DNA of 14,122 nt, from NCBI GenBank assembly GCA_025997155.1, contig BNUF01000057.1:1-14122 (forward strand), in the 5' to 3' direction. This document shows, one piece after another, positions 7,090 through 14,122 of this stretch (position 1 is its first letter; each line of letters opens with the position of its first letter). The DNA comes from Clostridia bacterium (GTDB lineage Bacteria; Bacillota; Clostridia; Lachnospirales; WQUN01). The translations under genes and the position numbers were made by a program. Under the pieces are notes generated by a model. The model had not been told where the DNA came from. It did no database searches and saw only the letters and a list, made by a program, of their open reading frames with translations.

Positions 7090-8256
7090 TCACTCGAATA
7101 TCGACTTTTTCTTCGAGCGTCCGACGTTTATCACAAGCCCCGCGCCGAGCATACAAGTCCACATTGAACTGCCGCCGTAACTGAAAAAAGGGAAGGCGAC
7201 GCCCGTATTCGGGAGCATACCGATAGTCACCCCGACGTGAAAAAAGGACTGGAAGAAGAACATTGCGGCGACGCCCGTCGCGATTAGCCGTCCGCAGTTG
7301 TCCGAGGCGCGGGCGGCGGTCAGCAACGATTTCGCCGATATAAAAAACATAAGCGCGAAAACGAACACGCACCCGACAAACCCGAATTCTTCCCCCAAAA
7401 TCGTGTATATGAAATCCGTCTCGCTTTTTGACGTGCCGACTGTGCTGTTGTTTATGCCCTTGCCGTAGAGCATACCCGAGCCTATGGCGTATTTCGAGGT
7501 GGTCGTCTGCCGCGCAAGGTCGGGGTCGAGGGACGGGTCGAGCATCAGGTCGATACGCGTTATTTGATACGGCTCAAGCACCTTGCTTAATATCACCCTG
7601 TCGTCCGTTTGGAAATCGACATAAAGAAGAACGAGCAGGGGAGCTATACACGCGGCGAGTATCAGGATATTTCGGTAGGAAACCTTGCTGGCGAACGCGA
7701 CAGCCGCCGACGCGGCAAAAACCACCATTGCCGCCGAAAGTGACGGCTGCGCGAAAATCAACCCCACGGGGAGCATAATAAGGACGAGAAGTAAAATAAA
7801 CCTTTTCGGCTTATTTATGTCTTCGCCCTGTTTGTCCAAAAATACCGACAACGAAATTATCATAAAAATTTTTGCGAATTCGGACGGCTGGATTGTCACG
7901 CCGTTGGCAATCTGTATCCACCGCTCGACGCCCCTGCTCCCGTTCGAGAACCCCAAAAACAGCGACACGAGGCAAAGTATGTTAAGAATATATATAATAA
8001 TGTAAAATTTGCCAATAAAATGGTAATCCACAAAAGCCGCCGCGAAGAGAAGTACAAGCCCGCTCAACACCCAAAATTTCTGCTTGTTGTAGATGCTCAA
8101 ACTGTCGGGAGAACCCAAGTCGATTCGCACCGCGCTCCCCAAAACGATTATCCCGCAAATCGCCATAAAAACAACGCAAAAAAGCAGAACGAAGTCGAAA
8201 TTTGTAAAATCCAAAAAGCGCGGTTTTCGCGTGGGTTTAGCCGCGTATAATTTCAT
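7090..8256 (-). CDS. rodA: SEDS peptidoglycan glycosyltransferase RodA
   Basis: A polytopic membrane enzyme that polymerises lipid II into glycan strands together with a class B PBP, for cell elongation. The product is 388 residues with about ten hydrophobic segments. Signatures are RWIQIANGVTIQPSEFAK (112-129), QPSLSAA (170-176, usually QPDLGTA), AIGSGMLYGKG (257-267), and SETDFIYTILGEEFGFVG (278-295). D281 matches the catalytic Asp of RodA. The C-terminal part has LPNTGVAFPFFSYGGSS (348-364). FtsW and SpoVE are close relatives. I favour RodA because in Clostridia rodA follows minE. It begins 2 bp after the minE stop. Its own stop abuts the stop of the opposite-strand topoisomerase gene with no intervening bases. 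QPSL instead of QPDL is a mild departure. Confidence 0.87.
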   Translation of the reverse strand: MKLYAAKPTRKPRFLDFTNFDFVLLFCVVFMAICGIIVLGSAVRIDLGSPDSLSIYNKQKFWVLSGLVLLFAAAFVDYHFIGKFYIIIYILNILCLVSLFLGFSNGSRGVERWIQIANGVTIQPSEFAKIFMIISLSVFLDKQGEDINKPKRFILLLVLIMLPVGLIFAQPSLSAAMVVFAASAAVAFASKVSYRNILILAACIAPLLVLLYVDFQTDDRVILSKVLEPYQITRIDLMLDPSLDPDLARQTTTSKYAIGSGMLYGKGINNSTVGTSKSETDFIYTILGEEFGFVGCVFVFALMFFISAKSLLTAARASDNCGRLIATGVAAMFFFQSFFHVGVTIGMLPNTGVAFPFFSYGGSSMWTCMLGAGLVINVGRSKKKSIFE

Positions 8257-8258
8257 CG

Positions 8259-8543
8259 TTATTCCCTGTCTTTCTCTTTCGGGCGGACGTTTTTAAAAGG
8301 AATGTTCGCGATAAGCATCGGCACTTGGTCGTTCGTGTCGGATTTCGTCTGCGTGAGCTGAATGTCAAGTTCCTCGTCGTCTATGTCCATATATTTAGCG
8401 ATAACTCTTAGTATATCGTTTTTCAGCATTTCGAGAACGTCGACGGAACAGTTTGCGCGGTCGTGGACAAGCACGAGTTTCAGCCTGTCTTTCGCGATAT
8501 TTTTAGACTGAGGTTTGCTGAATAAACTAAAAAAATCCATCAT
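8259..8543 (-). CDS. minE: Cell division topological specificity factor MinE
   Basis: MinE stimulates the MinD ATPase and drives Min oscillation so that MinC blocks septa only away from midcell. The product is 94 residues (family about 80-95). The N-terminal anti-MinCD and membrane segment MMDFFSLFSK is followed by AKDRLKLVLVHDRANC (17-32), the beta strand and arginine that contact MinD. The topological domain follows, with LEMLKNDILRVIAKYMDID and LDIQLTQ. Two adjacent ATGs (8543 and 8540) are possible starts. AAGGGGTG at 8552-8559 precedes them, overlapping the end of minD. It sits 6 bp after minD and 2 bp before rodA, so cotranscription is near certain. Confidence 0.95.
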   Translation of the reverse strand: MMDFFSLFSKPQSKNIAKDRLKLVLVHDRANCSVDVLEMLKNDILRVIAKYMDIDDEELDIQLTQTKSDTNDQVPMLIANIPFKNVRPKEKDRE

Positions 8544-8549
8544 TTCGTA

Positions 8550-9341
8550 TCACCCCTTAAACAATTTCTTTAATCTTTTCAGGAAACCGCTGTCTGACGT
8601 TAGGTCTAAAAACGGCACTTCCTCCCCCATAATACGGCGGGAAATGTTGCGAAAAGCCTGTCCCGCAAGGGAATCGTCGACGGTTGACGCGGGCTCGCCC
8701 TTGTTTGTCGAGATGACGATACTTTCGTCGTCGGGGACTACCCCCAAAATTCCGATTGCGAGAATGTCCAGAACGTCGTCAAGGCTCATCATATCTCCGC
8801 GTTTCACCATTTCGGGGCGGATACGGTTGAGGACTAACTGGGGGTTGCGCAGTTCGCTCGCCTCGAGAAGTCCGATAATCCTGTCCGCGTCCCGCACGGC
8901 GGACACCTCTGGTGTCGTCACGACGATTGCGCGGTTCGCCCCCGCTATGGCGTTTTTGAAACCCTGTTCAATCCCCGCTGGGCAATCAATCAGTATATAA
9001 TCAAAATCTTCTTTCAGGCTTTCGCAAAGTTTCAGCATTTGTTCGGGGTTCACGGCGTTTTTGTCCTTTGTCTGCGCGGCGGGGAGCAGGTGCAGGTTCG
9101 GGTAACGCTTGTCCTTTATAAGAGCCTGTTTAAGACGGCAGTTTCCCTCGATAACGTCGATTAAGTCATACACGATTCTGTTTTCAAGCCCCATCACGAC
9201 GTCAAGATTTCTAAGCCCGATATCCGCGTCCACCAACGCGACTTTTTTCCCCGCGAGCGCCAACGCGCAACCGATATTCGCGGACGTGGTGGTTTTCCCC
9301 ACACCGCCCTTGCCGGACGTTATTACAATAACTTCTCCCAT
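8550..9341 (-). CDS. minD: Septum site-determining ATPase MinD
   Basis: A ParA/MinD-type ATPase that binds membrane when ATP-loaded, recruits MinC and is released by MinE. The product is 263 residues, the usual length. The deviant Walker A is SGKGGVGKTTT (9-19, signature K11 and catalytic-loop K16). ALVDADIGLRNLD follows, then DYILIDCPAGIEQGF with the Walker B Asp. The C-terminal amphipathic membrane helix GFLKRLKKLFKG (252-263) is intact. The ATG at 9341 has an ideal AGGAGG with 7 nt spacing. A 93-bp gap separates it from minC, the longest gap in the minus-strand run, and holds a strong -10 motif, so minD-minE-rodA may also be transcribed separately. Confidence 0.97.
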   Translation of the reverse strand: MGEVIVITSGKGGVGKTTTSANIGCALALAGKKVALVDADIGLRNLDVVMGLENRIVYDLIDVIEGNCRLKQALIKDKRYPNLHLLPAAQTKDKNAVNPEQMLKLCESLKEDFDYILIDCPAGIEQGFKNAIAGANRAIVVTTPEVSAVRDADRIIGLLEASELRNPQLVLNRIRPEMVKRGDMMSLDDVLDILAIGILGVVPDDESIVISTNKGEPASTVDDSLAGQAFRNISRRIMGEEVPFLDLTSDSGFLKRLKKLFKG

Positions 9342-9374
9342 ATGTAAACCTCCTAATAGTTTATCAGCAGTCTT

Positions 9375-9403
9375 ATTATACCAAAAATGGTAAAAAATTG
9401 CAC
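9375..9403 (-). promoter_or_regulatory. Internal promoter candidate before minD-minE-rodA, with overlapping inverted repeat
   Basis: On the minus strand a perfect extended -10, TGGTATAAT, covers 9383-9375. The -35 at 17 bp spacing is weak (GTGCAA, 9403-9398), but extended -10 promoters tolerate that. A 5-bp inverted repeat, TACCA/TGGTA (9379-9392), overlaps the -10 and spacer and could be chance or an operator. Predicted start is near 9368, leaving about 27 nt before the minD ATG, with AGGAGG between. Confidence 0.5.
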
Positions 9404-9434
9404 TTGAAATTTTGTTACAAACTTTCCCATTTTT

Positions 9435-10085
9435 TTACAGCATTACGGAAGAAATATAAATTTTGCCCTCTCTAATGTAGGCGTACTTCGCTTTGTCCTC
9501 ATTTTTCGCCCTGTCGGACGGAATAAACGTGATTATATCGGAGATTCTTATCTGTGTCGGGGAAAAGTCCAGAGCGTAGATAAAACACTCCCCGTCCCCC
9601 TCAAAGCCCGCGTGGACGAAACCTTTAAGAAAACCCAGCACGATTATGTTGCCCTTGGCGATAATCTTCGCTCCCGGGTTCACGTCCCCGACTATGACAA
9701 TGCTCCCGTCGTGGGAAACGCATTGCCCCGAGCGGACAGACCCCTTGTGATACACGGTGCGGTTATCTCCGCTTGAAAACCCGCCGCCTTGCGAAACGAC
9801 TTTTTGCGCGGGCGCGTCGGGTTTATCCACAATTTTCGGCACTTCGATTACTTCCTTTATGTCCACGGATTCCTCCCGAATAATTTTAAGCAACGCGCCT
9901 TTTTCGTCGTCGCTCAAATCCCGCCCCGAAAAATTTACGCGAACGGTCGAGTTGCTGAAAAAAGTCCCCGCGCCGCGTACTTTTTGGCGGAAAAAATCCC
10001 GCAATTCCTCAAAGGGAACGATGTCGTTGAGAAAAATATTTATGCCGTCTTTTTTGCCCTTAAAAACCACAAGTCTGCTATTCAT
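9435..10085 (-). CDS. minC: Septum site-determining protein MinC
   Basis: MinC inhibits FtsZ ring assembly and is carried to the membrane by MinD. The product is 216 residues, typical for Firmicutes. The N-terminal FtsZ-inhibiting domain (about 1-80) is followed by a linker rich in Pro, Gly and Ser (about 83-106). The C-terminal beta-helix (about 108-213) binds MinD and dimerises. The C-terminal signature is clear: SVRSGQ (116-121), IVIVGDVNPGAKIIAKGNI (129-147), VLGFLKGFVHAGFEGD (149-164) and PTQIRIS (176-182). The ATG at 10085 lies 9 bp after the protease stop, with a GGTGA site in that gap, so it is probably translated from the same transcript. Clostridial minC is often preceded by mreBCD and a PBP; here it is preceded by a Lon-related protease. 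Confidence 0.93.
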   Translation of the reverse strand: MNSRLVVFKGKKDGINIFLNDIVPFEELRDFFRQKVRGAGTFFSNSTVRVNFSGRDLSDDEKGALLKIIREESVDIKEVIEVPKIVDKPDAPAQKVVSQGGGFSSGDNRTVYHKGSVRSGQCVSHDGSIVIVGDVNPGAKIIAKGNIIVLGFLKGFVHAGFEGDGECFIYALDFSPTQIRISDIITFIPSDRAKNEDKAKYAYIREGKIYISSVML

Positions 10086-10094
10086 AGTTCACCG

Positions 10095-12470
10095 CTATTC
10101 TTCAGAAAGAGATTTTTTGTGAAATTCTTTAAGCCTGCGAAAAACCATACCGTGTACGGTGTCCGACGGGAACTTGCCTTTTTCGTTTTTCTCCCCCGCG
10201 GGCACGCCTGTAAGAATCTGTATGCCTTCGTCCACGTGATTTATCGGGTATATGTGGAAAACCCCCTCGGACACCGCGTTCACAACCTCGTCTTTGAGTA
10301 CGAGATTTCGCGTGTTCGCCCGCGGGATAATGACGCCTTGTTCGCCTGTAAACCCGCGTTCGCGGCAGAGGTCGAAGAACCCCTCGATTTTTTGGGTAAC
10401 GCCTCCGATAGGCTGAATGTCTCCGAATTGGTTGATACTCCCCGTCACGGCAATTTCCTGACTAATCGGCAATCCCGATAGGCTTGACAAGACGACATAA
10501 AGTTCCGTACTCGACGCCGAATCCCCGTCTATGCCGTTGTAGTTCTGTTCAAAGCATATGCGGCACGAGAGGGACAGGGGGAAGTCCTGCGCGTAGGTAT
10601 GCCCCAGATACCCGATTAACACCTGTATCCCTTTGTCGTGGATACTCCCGCTCATTTCGGCTTCTTTTTCAATGTTGACTATGCCCGACTTGCCGACATA
10701 GGAAGTCGCGGTGATTTTCGCGGGTTTCCCGAAAATATAGTCCTCCATATCGATTACGCAAAGCCCGTTGATTGTGCCTGTTTTTTTTCCTGATGTATCA
10801 ATCAGTATCATATTTTCGCGTATCATATCTGAAAGTTTATCTTCGTACATATTTTTTCGGTATACTCTTGCGCGTATGGCGGCGTTTATGTGTTTCTCCG
10901 TGATAAGCGCGGCTTTACCTAGCTGCGCCGCCTCCGTGATTATATCGCGGATTTTCCCAAGGGACGCGTCAAATTTGTTCTGGTCGTCCGCCTCCCTCGA
11001 GCTGTAATAGAGCAGGGCGGAGCAGGCGGACGCGTCTAGTTCTGGGAAACCCCCGTCAAGCACCGTTTTTTTGATAAATCCCAAAATTTTGGAAATATTG
11101 TCCGCTTTCATATCCATATCGAAATCCGCGCAAACCTTAAAAAATTTGCAAAAATCCTGTTCATATTCCGACAAAACCTCATAATGGTAGTATGAGCCGA
11201 CCATTATAACCTTTACAGAAACTTCCATAGGCTCGGGGGTTATCCCCGAAATCGCGATACCCGTAGACAACGCCCTAAGCGGCTCAATCGTCACCTTTTG
11301 CGTCTTAAGCATAAGCCTGAGAGCCTCCCACGCCTGATAACTGTTAAGCACCTCGGCCGCGTCTAGAATCAGATACCCGCCGTTCGCCTTGTGGAAAGTC
11401 CCCGCCTTGATATTCATAAAATCGGTGGACAGATTCCCGTACTCGTTGTCGTACTCCACCTCTCCCACAAAGTTTGAATACGACAGGTTATGCTCGATTA
11501 GAACGGGGGCGGAGGTAACGCCCGTGTTGTCCGTAAGCACGTTTATCCTGTATTTCGTAAAGATTTCGTCGTCGTCCTTCTTTTGCGGCGACCACGGAAA
11601 CGCCTGTAACTCGTCGTCCTCCTCGGGTTCGGTAAAATCCGCGATATTTTCAAGAATATCCTCTTTAACGTCCTTGAGATAACGCAGAACGTCCGCCGCG
11701 TCCTTGTATTTTATAAAAAGATACTCCATATGTTTGCCGACGGCGAAAAGTGCCGTCTGGTACTCAAACTCCGAAATCTCGCGTTTCGTGGATTTCTCCC
11801 ATTCGCGGATACTCCGCATTGTCGTAAAAGCACTCGCCGAAATCGCGTCGGAGTTCTGGTTAATCTCGTTTTTCTGCTCCTCGGTGAGGTCGTCATACGC
11901 CTCTTCGGAGATAATCTCGCCGTCCACAATCGGCATAAAATAAATGCCCGTGCCCGTGGTTTTTATCCCGAAATTCTGCTGTTTCGCCTCGTCCGACATA
12001 ATTTTTATAATGTCGTCCTTTTTGCGCGAATAATATTTTATGATACCGCTTTTCACGTCGTCCATATCTTTGTGTTCAAAAATTTTCGGCAGTTCAAATT
12101 TCAGAGTGTCCACAAGGTCGTTCATTTCGCGTTCCAAAATAACGCCCTGCCCCGCGCCCAAACTAAGCAGACGCGGTTTTTTCGGGTTAAGGAAATTGTA
12201 AACGTAACAGATATCGTTCGGCGCGGGTTCGTCCTTTGCGAATTTCAAGGCGAATTTCTCGGCAAAAGTCGTTTTTCCGTAGGAAGTTTCGCCAAGCGCG
12301 AAAATATTGTACCCCGCCGCCTTGACGGAAAGCCCGAAAGTCAGCGCGTCCTTTGCCCGTTCCTGTCCGATTATGTCGTCGTAGGGGGCTAATTCCGCCG
12401 TGGTGTCGAATTTGATTTCTTTTTTGAAGTCGCGCCGCAGTTCGGCGGGCTGGAGTTCGTGTGTCGGCAT
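10095..12470 (-). CDS. Lon-related ATP-dependent protease (COG1067 type, AAA plus S16 domain)
   Basis: A AAA+ serine protease predicted to unfold and degrade proteins, 791 residues, without the N-terminal substrate domain of classical Lon. The ATPase has Walker A GETSYGKTT (60-68, K66) and a Walker B-like GGYLILDAAEV (364-374). Between them lies a long charged, helical insertion (about 110-300), characteristic of this subfamily. The S16 domain (about 550-755) has the catalytic Ser in IDGDSASSTEL (647-657, S651) and the catalytic Lys in PIGGVTQKIEG (687-697, K694). I saw no membrane anchor, so it should be soluble and differs from membrane-bound archaeal LonB. The Walker A loop reads ETSY where GPSGTGK-like loops are usual, but G and GKT are kept. 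An AGAGGTGAT site precedes the ATG. It follows rimI by 26 bp and precedes minC by 9 bp. Substrates are unknown. Confidence 0.88.
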   Translation of the reverse strand: MPTHELQPAELRRDFKKEIKFDTTAELAPYDDIIGQERAKDALTFGLSVKAAGYNIFALGETSYGKTTFAEKFALKFAKDEPAPNDICYVYNFLNPKKPRLLSLGAGQGVILEREMNDLVDTLKFELPKIFEHKDMDDVKSGIIKYYSRKKDDIIKIMSDEAKQQNFGIKTTGTGIYFMPIVDGEIISEEAYDDLTEEQKNEINQNSDAISASAFTTMRSIREWEKSTKREISEFEYQTALFAVGKHMEYLFIKYKDAADVLRYLKDVKEDILENIADFTEPEEDDELQAFPWSPQKKDDDEIFTKYRINVLTDNTGVTSAPVLIEHNLSYSNFVGEVEYDNEYGNLSTDFMNIKAGTFHKANGGYLILDAAEVLNSYQAWEALRLMLKTQKVTIEPLRALSTGIAISGITPEPMEVSVKVIMVGSYYHYEVLSEYEQDFCKFFKVCADFDMDMKADNISKILGFIKKTVLDGGFPELDASACSALLYYSSREADDQNKFDASLGKIRDIITEAAQLGKAALITEKHINAAIRARVYRKNMYEDKLSDMIRENMILIDTSGKKTGTINGLCVIDMEDYIFGKPAKITATSYVGKSGIVNIEKEAEMSGSIHDKGIQVLIGYLGHTYAQDFPLSLSCRICFEQNYNGIDGDSASSTELYVVLSSLSGLPISQEIAVTGSINQFGDIQPIGGVTQKIEGFFDLCRERGFTGEQGVIIPRANTRNLVLKDEVVNAVSEGVFHIYPINHVDEGIQILTGVPAGEKNEKGKFPSDTVHGMVFRRLKEFHKKSLSEE

Positions 12471-12496
12471 CTTTTATCACCTCTTTTTATAAAAAA

Positions 12497-12964
12497 TCAA
12501 CCGTAATAGTGTCCGTCGGGGGTGAAATATTTCCACATTATTACCGCGTCTTCCCTTGTGTCGTCATAATAGGATTTTCTAAAACCCTCGGGTCTGAAAC
12601 CCAGTTTTGTGTACATTCGCTGGGCGTTTAGGTTCGATATCCGCACCTCAAGCGTTATACCTATCATTTCTCGTTCCTTTGCCTCCGACATAAGGCGGTT
12701 CATTATAGCCGTGCCTATCCCCCTACGGCGGTAATCCTCGTGTACGGCAATGTTCGTTATATGCCCCTCGTTCACGACGTGCCACATTCCCGCGTAGCCT
12801 ATGACTTTTTCGCCGTCAAGGGCGGTAAGGTACACCGCCACCGCGTTTTCGGAAAGTTCCTTGCGCAGCGACTCCTCGCTCCACGGTGTGACAAAACAGG
12901 ATTTTTCTATCTCAAAAACTTCGTCCAGTTGGGATACTTTCATATAATCAATCGTCAGATTCAT
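12497..12964 (-). CDS. rimI: Ribosomal protein alanine N-acetyltransferase RimI
   Basis: A GNAT acetyltransferase that in E. coli acetylates the N-terminal alanine of ribosomal protein S18. The product is 155 residues, close to the usual 148-160. The acetyl-CoA loop is ITNIAVHEDYRRRGIGTAIM (69-88), with the R/QxxGxG motif at 79-84. LEVRISNLNAQRMYTKLGF (105-123) holds the likely catalytic Glu106 and Tyr118. The ATG overlaps the tsaB stop (ATGA), the classic tsaB-rimI coupling in Firmicutes. Other GNAT substrates cannot be excluded, but context and motif make RimI the best call. The C-terminal extension after FTPDGHYYG is short and unremarkable. Confidence 0.93.
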   Translation of the reverse strand: MNLTIDYMKVSQLDEVFEIEKSCFVTPWSEESLRKELSENAVAVYLTALDGEKVIGYAGMWHVVNEGHITNIAVHEDYRRRGIGTAIMNRLMSEAKEREMIGITLEVRISNLNAQRMYTKLGFRPEGFRKSYYDDTREDAVIMWKYFTPDGHYYG

Positions 12965-13638
12965 CGGGAGTCCTCGCGGCGCAGGTACATAACCTCAAAA
13001 TTTTCATAGTCAGCAAGGTTTTCTTTCATATAGAGCCGCGCTAAGTGGGCGACAGAGGAGGCGCGTAAAAACGAGTTGTTCGGGGGGGCAAGCAAAAAAC
13101 CGTGTTCCTTGACTTGTAAAGTTTTCGGCGGATTGCCTAAAAATACGACGTCTGATAACCTGTGTTCCTCCCGCAGTCTGTTCGCCGTGTCGGTCGCGCA
13201 AGAGTTCGGCATTGCCGCGCAGTCCGTGAGTTTTCTTAAAACCTCTCCGTCTGAAAGGTAAAAACAGGTGTACACGCAGTCGCGCCTTGCGTCGATAACG
13301 GGTACTATAAGTGTATCTTTCATCATACACATATTATATGCCAGCGCGTCGAGAGTTGGTACTTTTATAATAGGGATTCCCGTGGCGTGGGAAAGAGATT
13401 TCGCCGTCGATGCACCGACGCGCATACTCGTATACGACCCCGGACCCGTCGTCGCGGCGATATAGTCAAGGGCACAGAGTTTGATTTCAAGATTGGAAAG
13501 AATCCGCGCAATCATCGGCATAAGCGTTTCGGAGTGTCCGTAAGGAAGGTTCAGATACTGCTCGTCAAGTATTTCGCCGTCCCGCCAAAACGCCGCCGAT
13601 ACGGTGTTCGCCGCGCAGTCAAACGCCAAAATGTCCAT
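12961..13638 (-). CDS. tsaB: tRNA t6A threonylcarbamoyltransferase complex subunit TsaB
   Basis: TsaB is the inactive ASKHA-fold partner of TsaD and, with TsaE, supports synthesis of N6-threonylcarbamoyladenosine at position 37 of ANN-decoding tRNAs. The product is 225 residues. It begins [17 protein letters not shown] (phosphate-1-like loop) and contains ATTGPGSYTSMRVGAS (62-77), the family signature usually written GPGSFTGLR. It then has VPTLDALAYN and PVIDARRDCVYTCFY. I chose the ATG at 13638, behind GAGGTGG. An in-frame upstream start at 13674 would only add 12 residues lying inside tsaE. The gene overlaps tsaE by 20 bp and rimI by 4 bp. TsaD is not in this window and must be encoded elsewhere. 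Confidence 0.94.
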   Translation of the reverse strand: MDILAFDCAANTVSAAFWRDGEILDEQYLNLPYGHSETLMPMIARILSNLEIKLCALDYIAATTGPGSYTSMRVGASTAKSLSHATGIPIIKVPTLDALAYNMCMMKDTLIVPVIDARRDCVYTCFYLSDGEVLRKLTDCAAMPNSCATDTANRLREEHRLSDVVFLGNPPKTLQVKEHGFLLAPPNNSFLRASSVAHLARLYMKENLADYENFEVMYLRREDSR

Positions 13639-14038
13639 TTTCCACCTCGATTTCCCTTGTGTTCTCCCCGACATTATTTATTTTTATCCATATGGCAAAA
13701 TCAGGGATAACGACCCGCACGAGTTCCGCCCATTCCACAAGGCAAACCCCGCCGCCGTAAAAGTAATCTTCAAAGCCTGTATAATACATTTCGTCCGGGT
13801 CAGTAACCCGCCACACATCGAAATGATACAGCGGCAACTCTCCTATGTATTCGTTGATTATTGTGAAAGTAGGGCTTGTGACGGGCACGTCTATGCCAAG
13901 CCCCGCCGCGAACCCTTTGGCGAAAACGGTTTTGCCCGCTCCCAAGCCGCCCGAAAGGCAGTAGACTTGCCCCGCTTTGGCGTTTTTTGCCATATTTTTG
14001 GCGAACTCGTAGGTTTCTTTTTCGGAATGACTTATCAT
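13619..14038 (-). CDS. tsaE: tRNA t6A biosynthesis ATPase TsaE
   Basis: A small P-loop ATPase that drives the TsaB-TsaD-TsaE cycle in t6A synthesis. The product is 139 residues, normal for the family (about 140-160). Walker A is [11 protein letters not shown] (29-39). It is followed by [12 protein letters not shown] (53-64), YHFDVWRV (71-78) and the acidic motif VEWAE (101-105). The ATG at 14038 is preceded by AGGACAGG, a modest site. It is the first gene visible in the minus-strand run. Its 3' end overlaps tsaB by 20 bp, so TsaE and TsaB are probably made together. Confidence 0.95.
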   Translation of the reverse strand: MISHSEKETYEFAKNMAKNAKAGQVYCLSGGLGAGKTVFAKGFAAGLGIDVPVTSPTFTIINEYIGELPLYHFDVWRVTDPDEMYYTGFEDYFYGGGVCLVEWAELVRVVIPDFAIWIKINNVGENTREIEVENGHFGV

Positions 14039-14122
14039 ATGCCTGTCCTATATAAATTGTATTTTTCTGTACGAATAGCCGATTGCTCGTTTCGCCAGTT
14101 TTCTATATTTTTGTGATTGCCC
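14039..14122. other. Sequence upstream of tsaE, no gene seen
   Basis: The last 84 bases are A/T-rich on the tsaE side. A TACAAT and a TATATA word occur on the minus strand within about 30 bp of the tsaE start, but neither has a -35 at acceptable spacing. Whether a promoter lies here or further upstream cannot be decided from the window. Confidence 0.3.

Noticed and set aside
9789..10481. Open frame of 230 codons on the plus strand across minC and the Lon-related protease
   Set aside because: It runs antisense to two well-supported genes, has no ribosome binding site worth the name, and its product is a low-complexity Phe/Arg/Val-rich sequence typical of a shadow frame.
11730..12392. Open frame of 220 codons on the plus strand inside the protease gene
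   Set aside because: It is antisense to conserved ATPase-domain sequence including Walker A and shows no recognisable motif; composition mirrors the codon bias of the opposite strand.
13639..13674. Twelve-residue N-terminal extension of TsaB
   Set aside because: The family begins with the short MxILAFD strand, and GAGGTGG directly precedes the ATG at 13638.
13604..14116. Open frame of 170 codons on the plus strand opposite tsaE
   Set aside because: TsaE on the minus strand carries every family motif; the plus-strand frame shows none and continues only by chance.
1..14122. Mobile element, prophage, CRISPR array, toxin-antitoxin or defence island
   Set aside because: I found no transposase, integrase, repeat-spacer array or small toxin-like gene pair. 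Every gene has a recognised housekeeping family and gaps are short.
1..14122. tRNA or rRNA gene
   Set aside because: The only non-coding stretches over 60 bp are 2569-2839, 9342-9434 and 14039-14122, and none shows a cloverleaf or rRNA-like sequence.

Overview
The window is a housekeeping stretch of a chromosome, most likely from an anaerobic Firmicute of the class Clostridia. The pointers are: an archaeal-type (AspS2) aspartyl-tRNA synthetase of the form common in Clostridia; the infC-rpmI-rplT operon; a minCDE-rodA cluster in the clostridial order; a COG1067-type Lon-related protease; strong AGGAGG-type ribosome binding sites; and sigma-A-like promoters. Species cannot be named from this. 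I see no IS element, prophage, CRISPR array, tRNA or rRNA, and coding density is very high.

Layout. Bases 1-2568 (minus strand): a cation/proton antiporter with a TrkA-C domain, followed 19 bp later by the AspS2 synthetase, which is cut by the left edge. Bases 2569-2839: a divergent promoter region with two well-formed back-to-back sigma-A promoters and a roughly 150-nt structured leader before infC. Bases 2840-3945 (plus): infC-rpmI-rplT (IF3, L35, L20), then a hairpin at 3957-3979. Bases 3999-7089 (plus): a tightly coupled trio of an ACT-domain protein (UPF0237), a QueG-like iron-sulfur/cobalamin reductase and a divergent type IIA topoisomerase B subunit, with overlapping stop and start codons. 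Bases 7090-14038 (minus), listed in transcription order: tsaE, tsaB, rimI, a Lon-related ATP-dependent protease, minC, minD, minE, rodA. This run joins the t6A tRNA-modification genes to the division-site and cell-wall genes. It could be read as one operon, with an additional internal promoter before minD. The plus-strand topoisomerase gene and the minus-strand rodA gene meet stop codon to stop codon with no bases between them.

How the genes work together. IF3, L35 and L20, AspS2, and TsaE/TsaB/RimI serve translation (initiation, ribosome assembly, aminoacylation, t6A and ribosomal acetylation). QueG would serve tRNA queuosine. MinC, MinD and MinE place the division septum and RodA polymerises peptidoglycan. 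The Lon-related protease lies between these two functional groups.

I did not find a convincing undescribed system. The best leads are the topoisomerase B subunit without an adjacent A subunit, the structured infC leader with two competing partners for one pairing segment, the ambiguous infC start codon, the protease sitting between the t6A and Min genes, and the zero-gap convergent gene ends.
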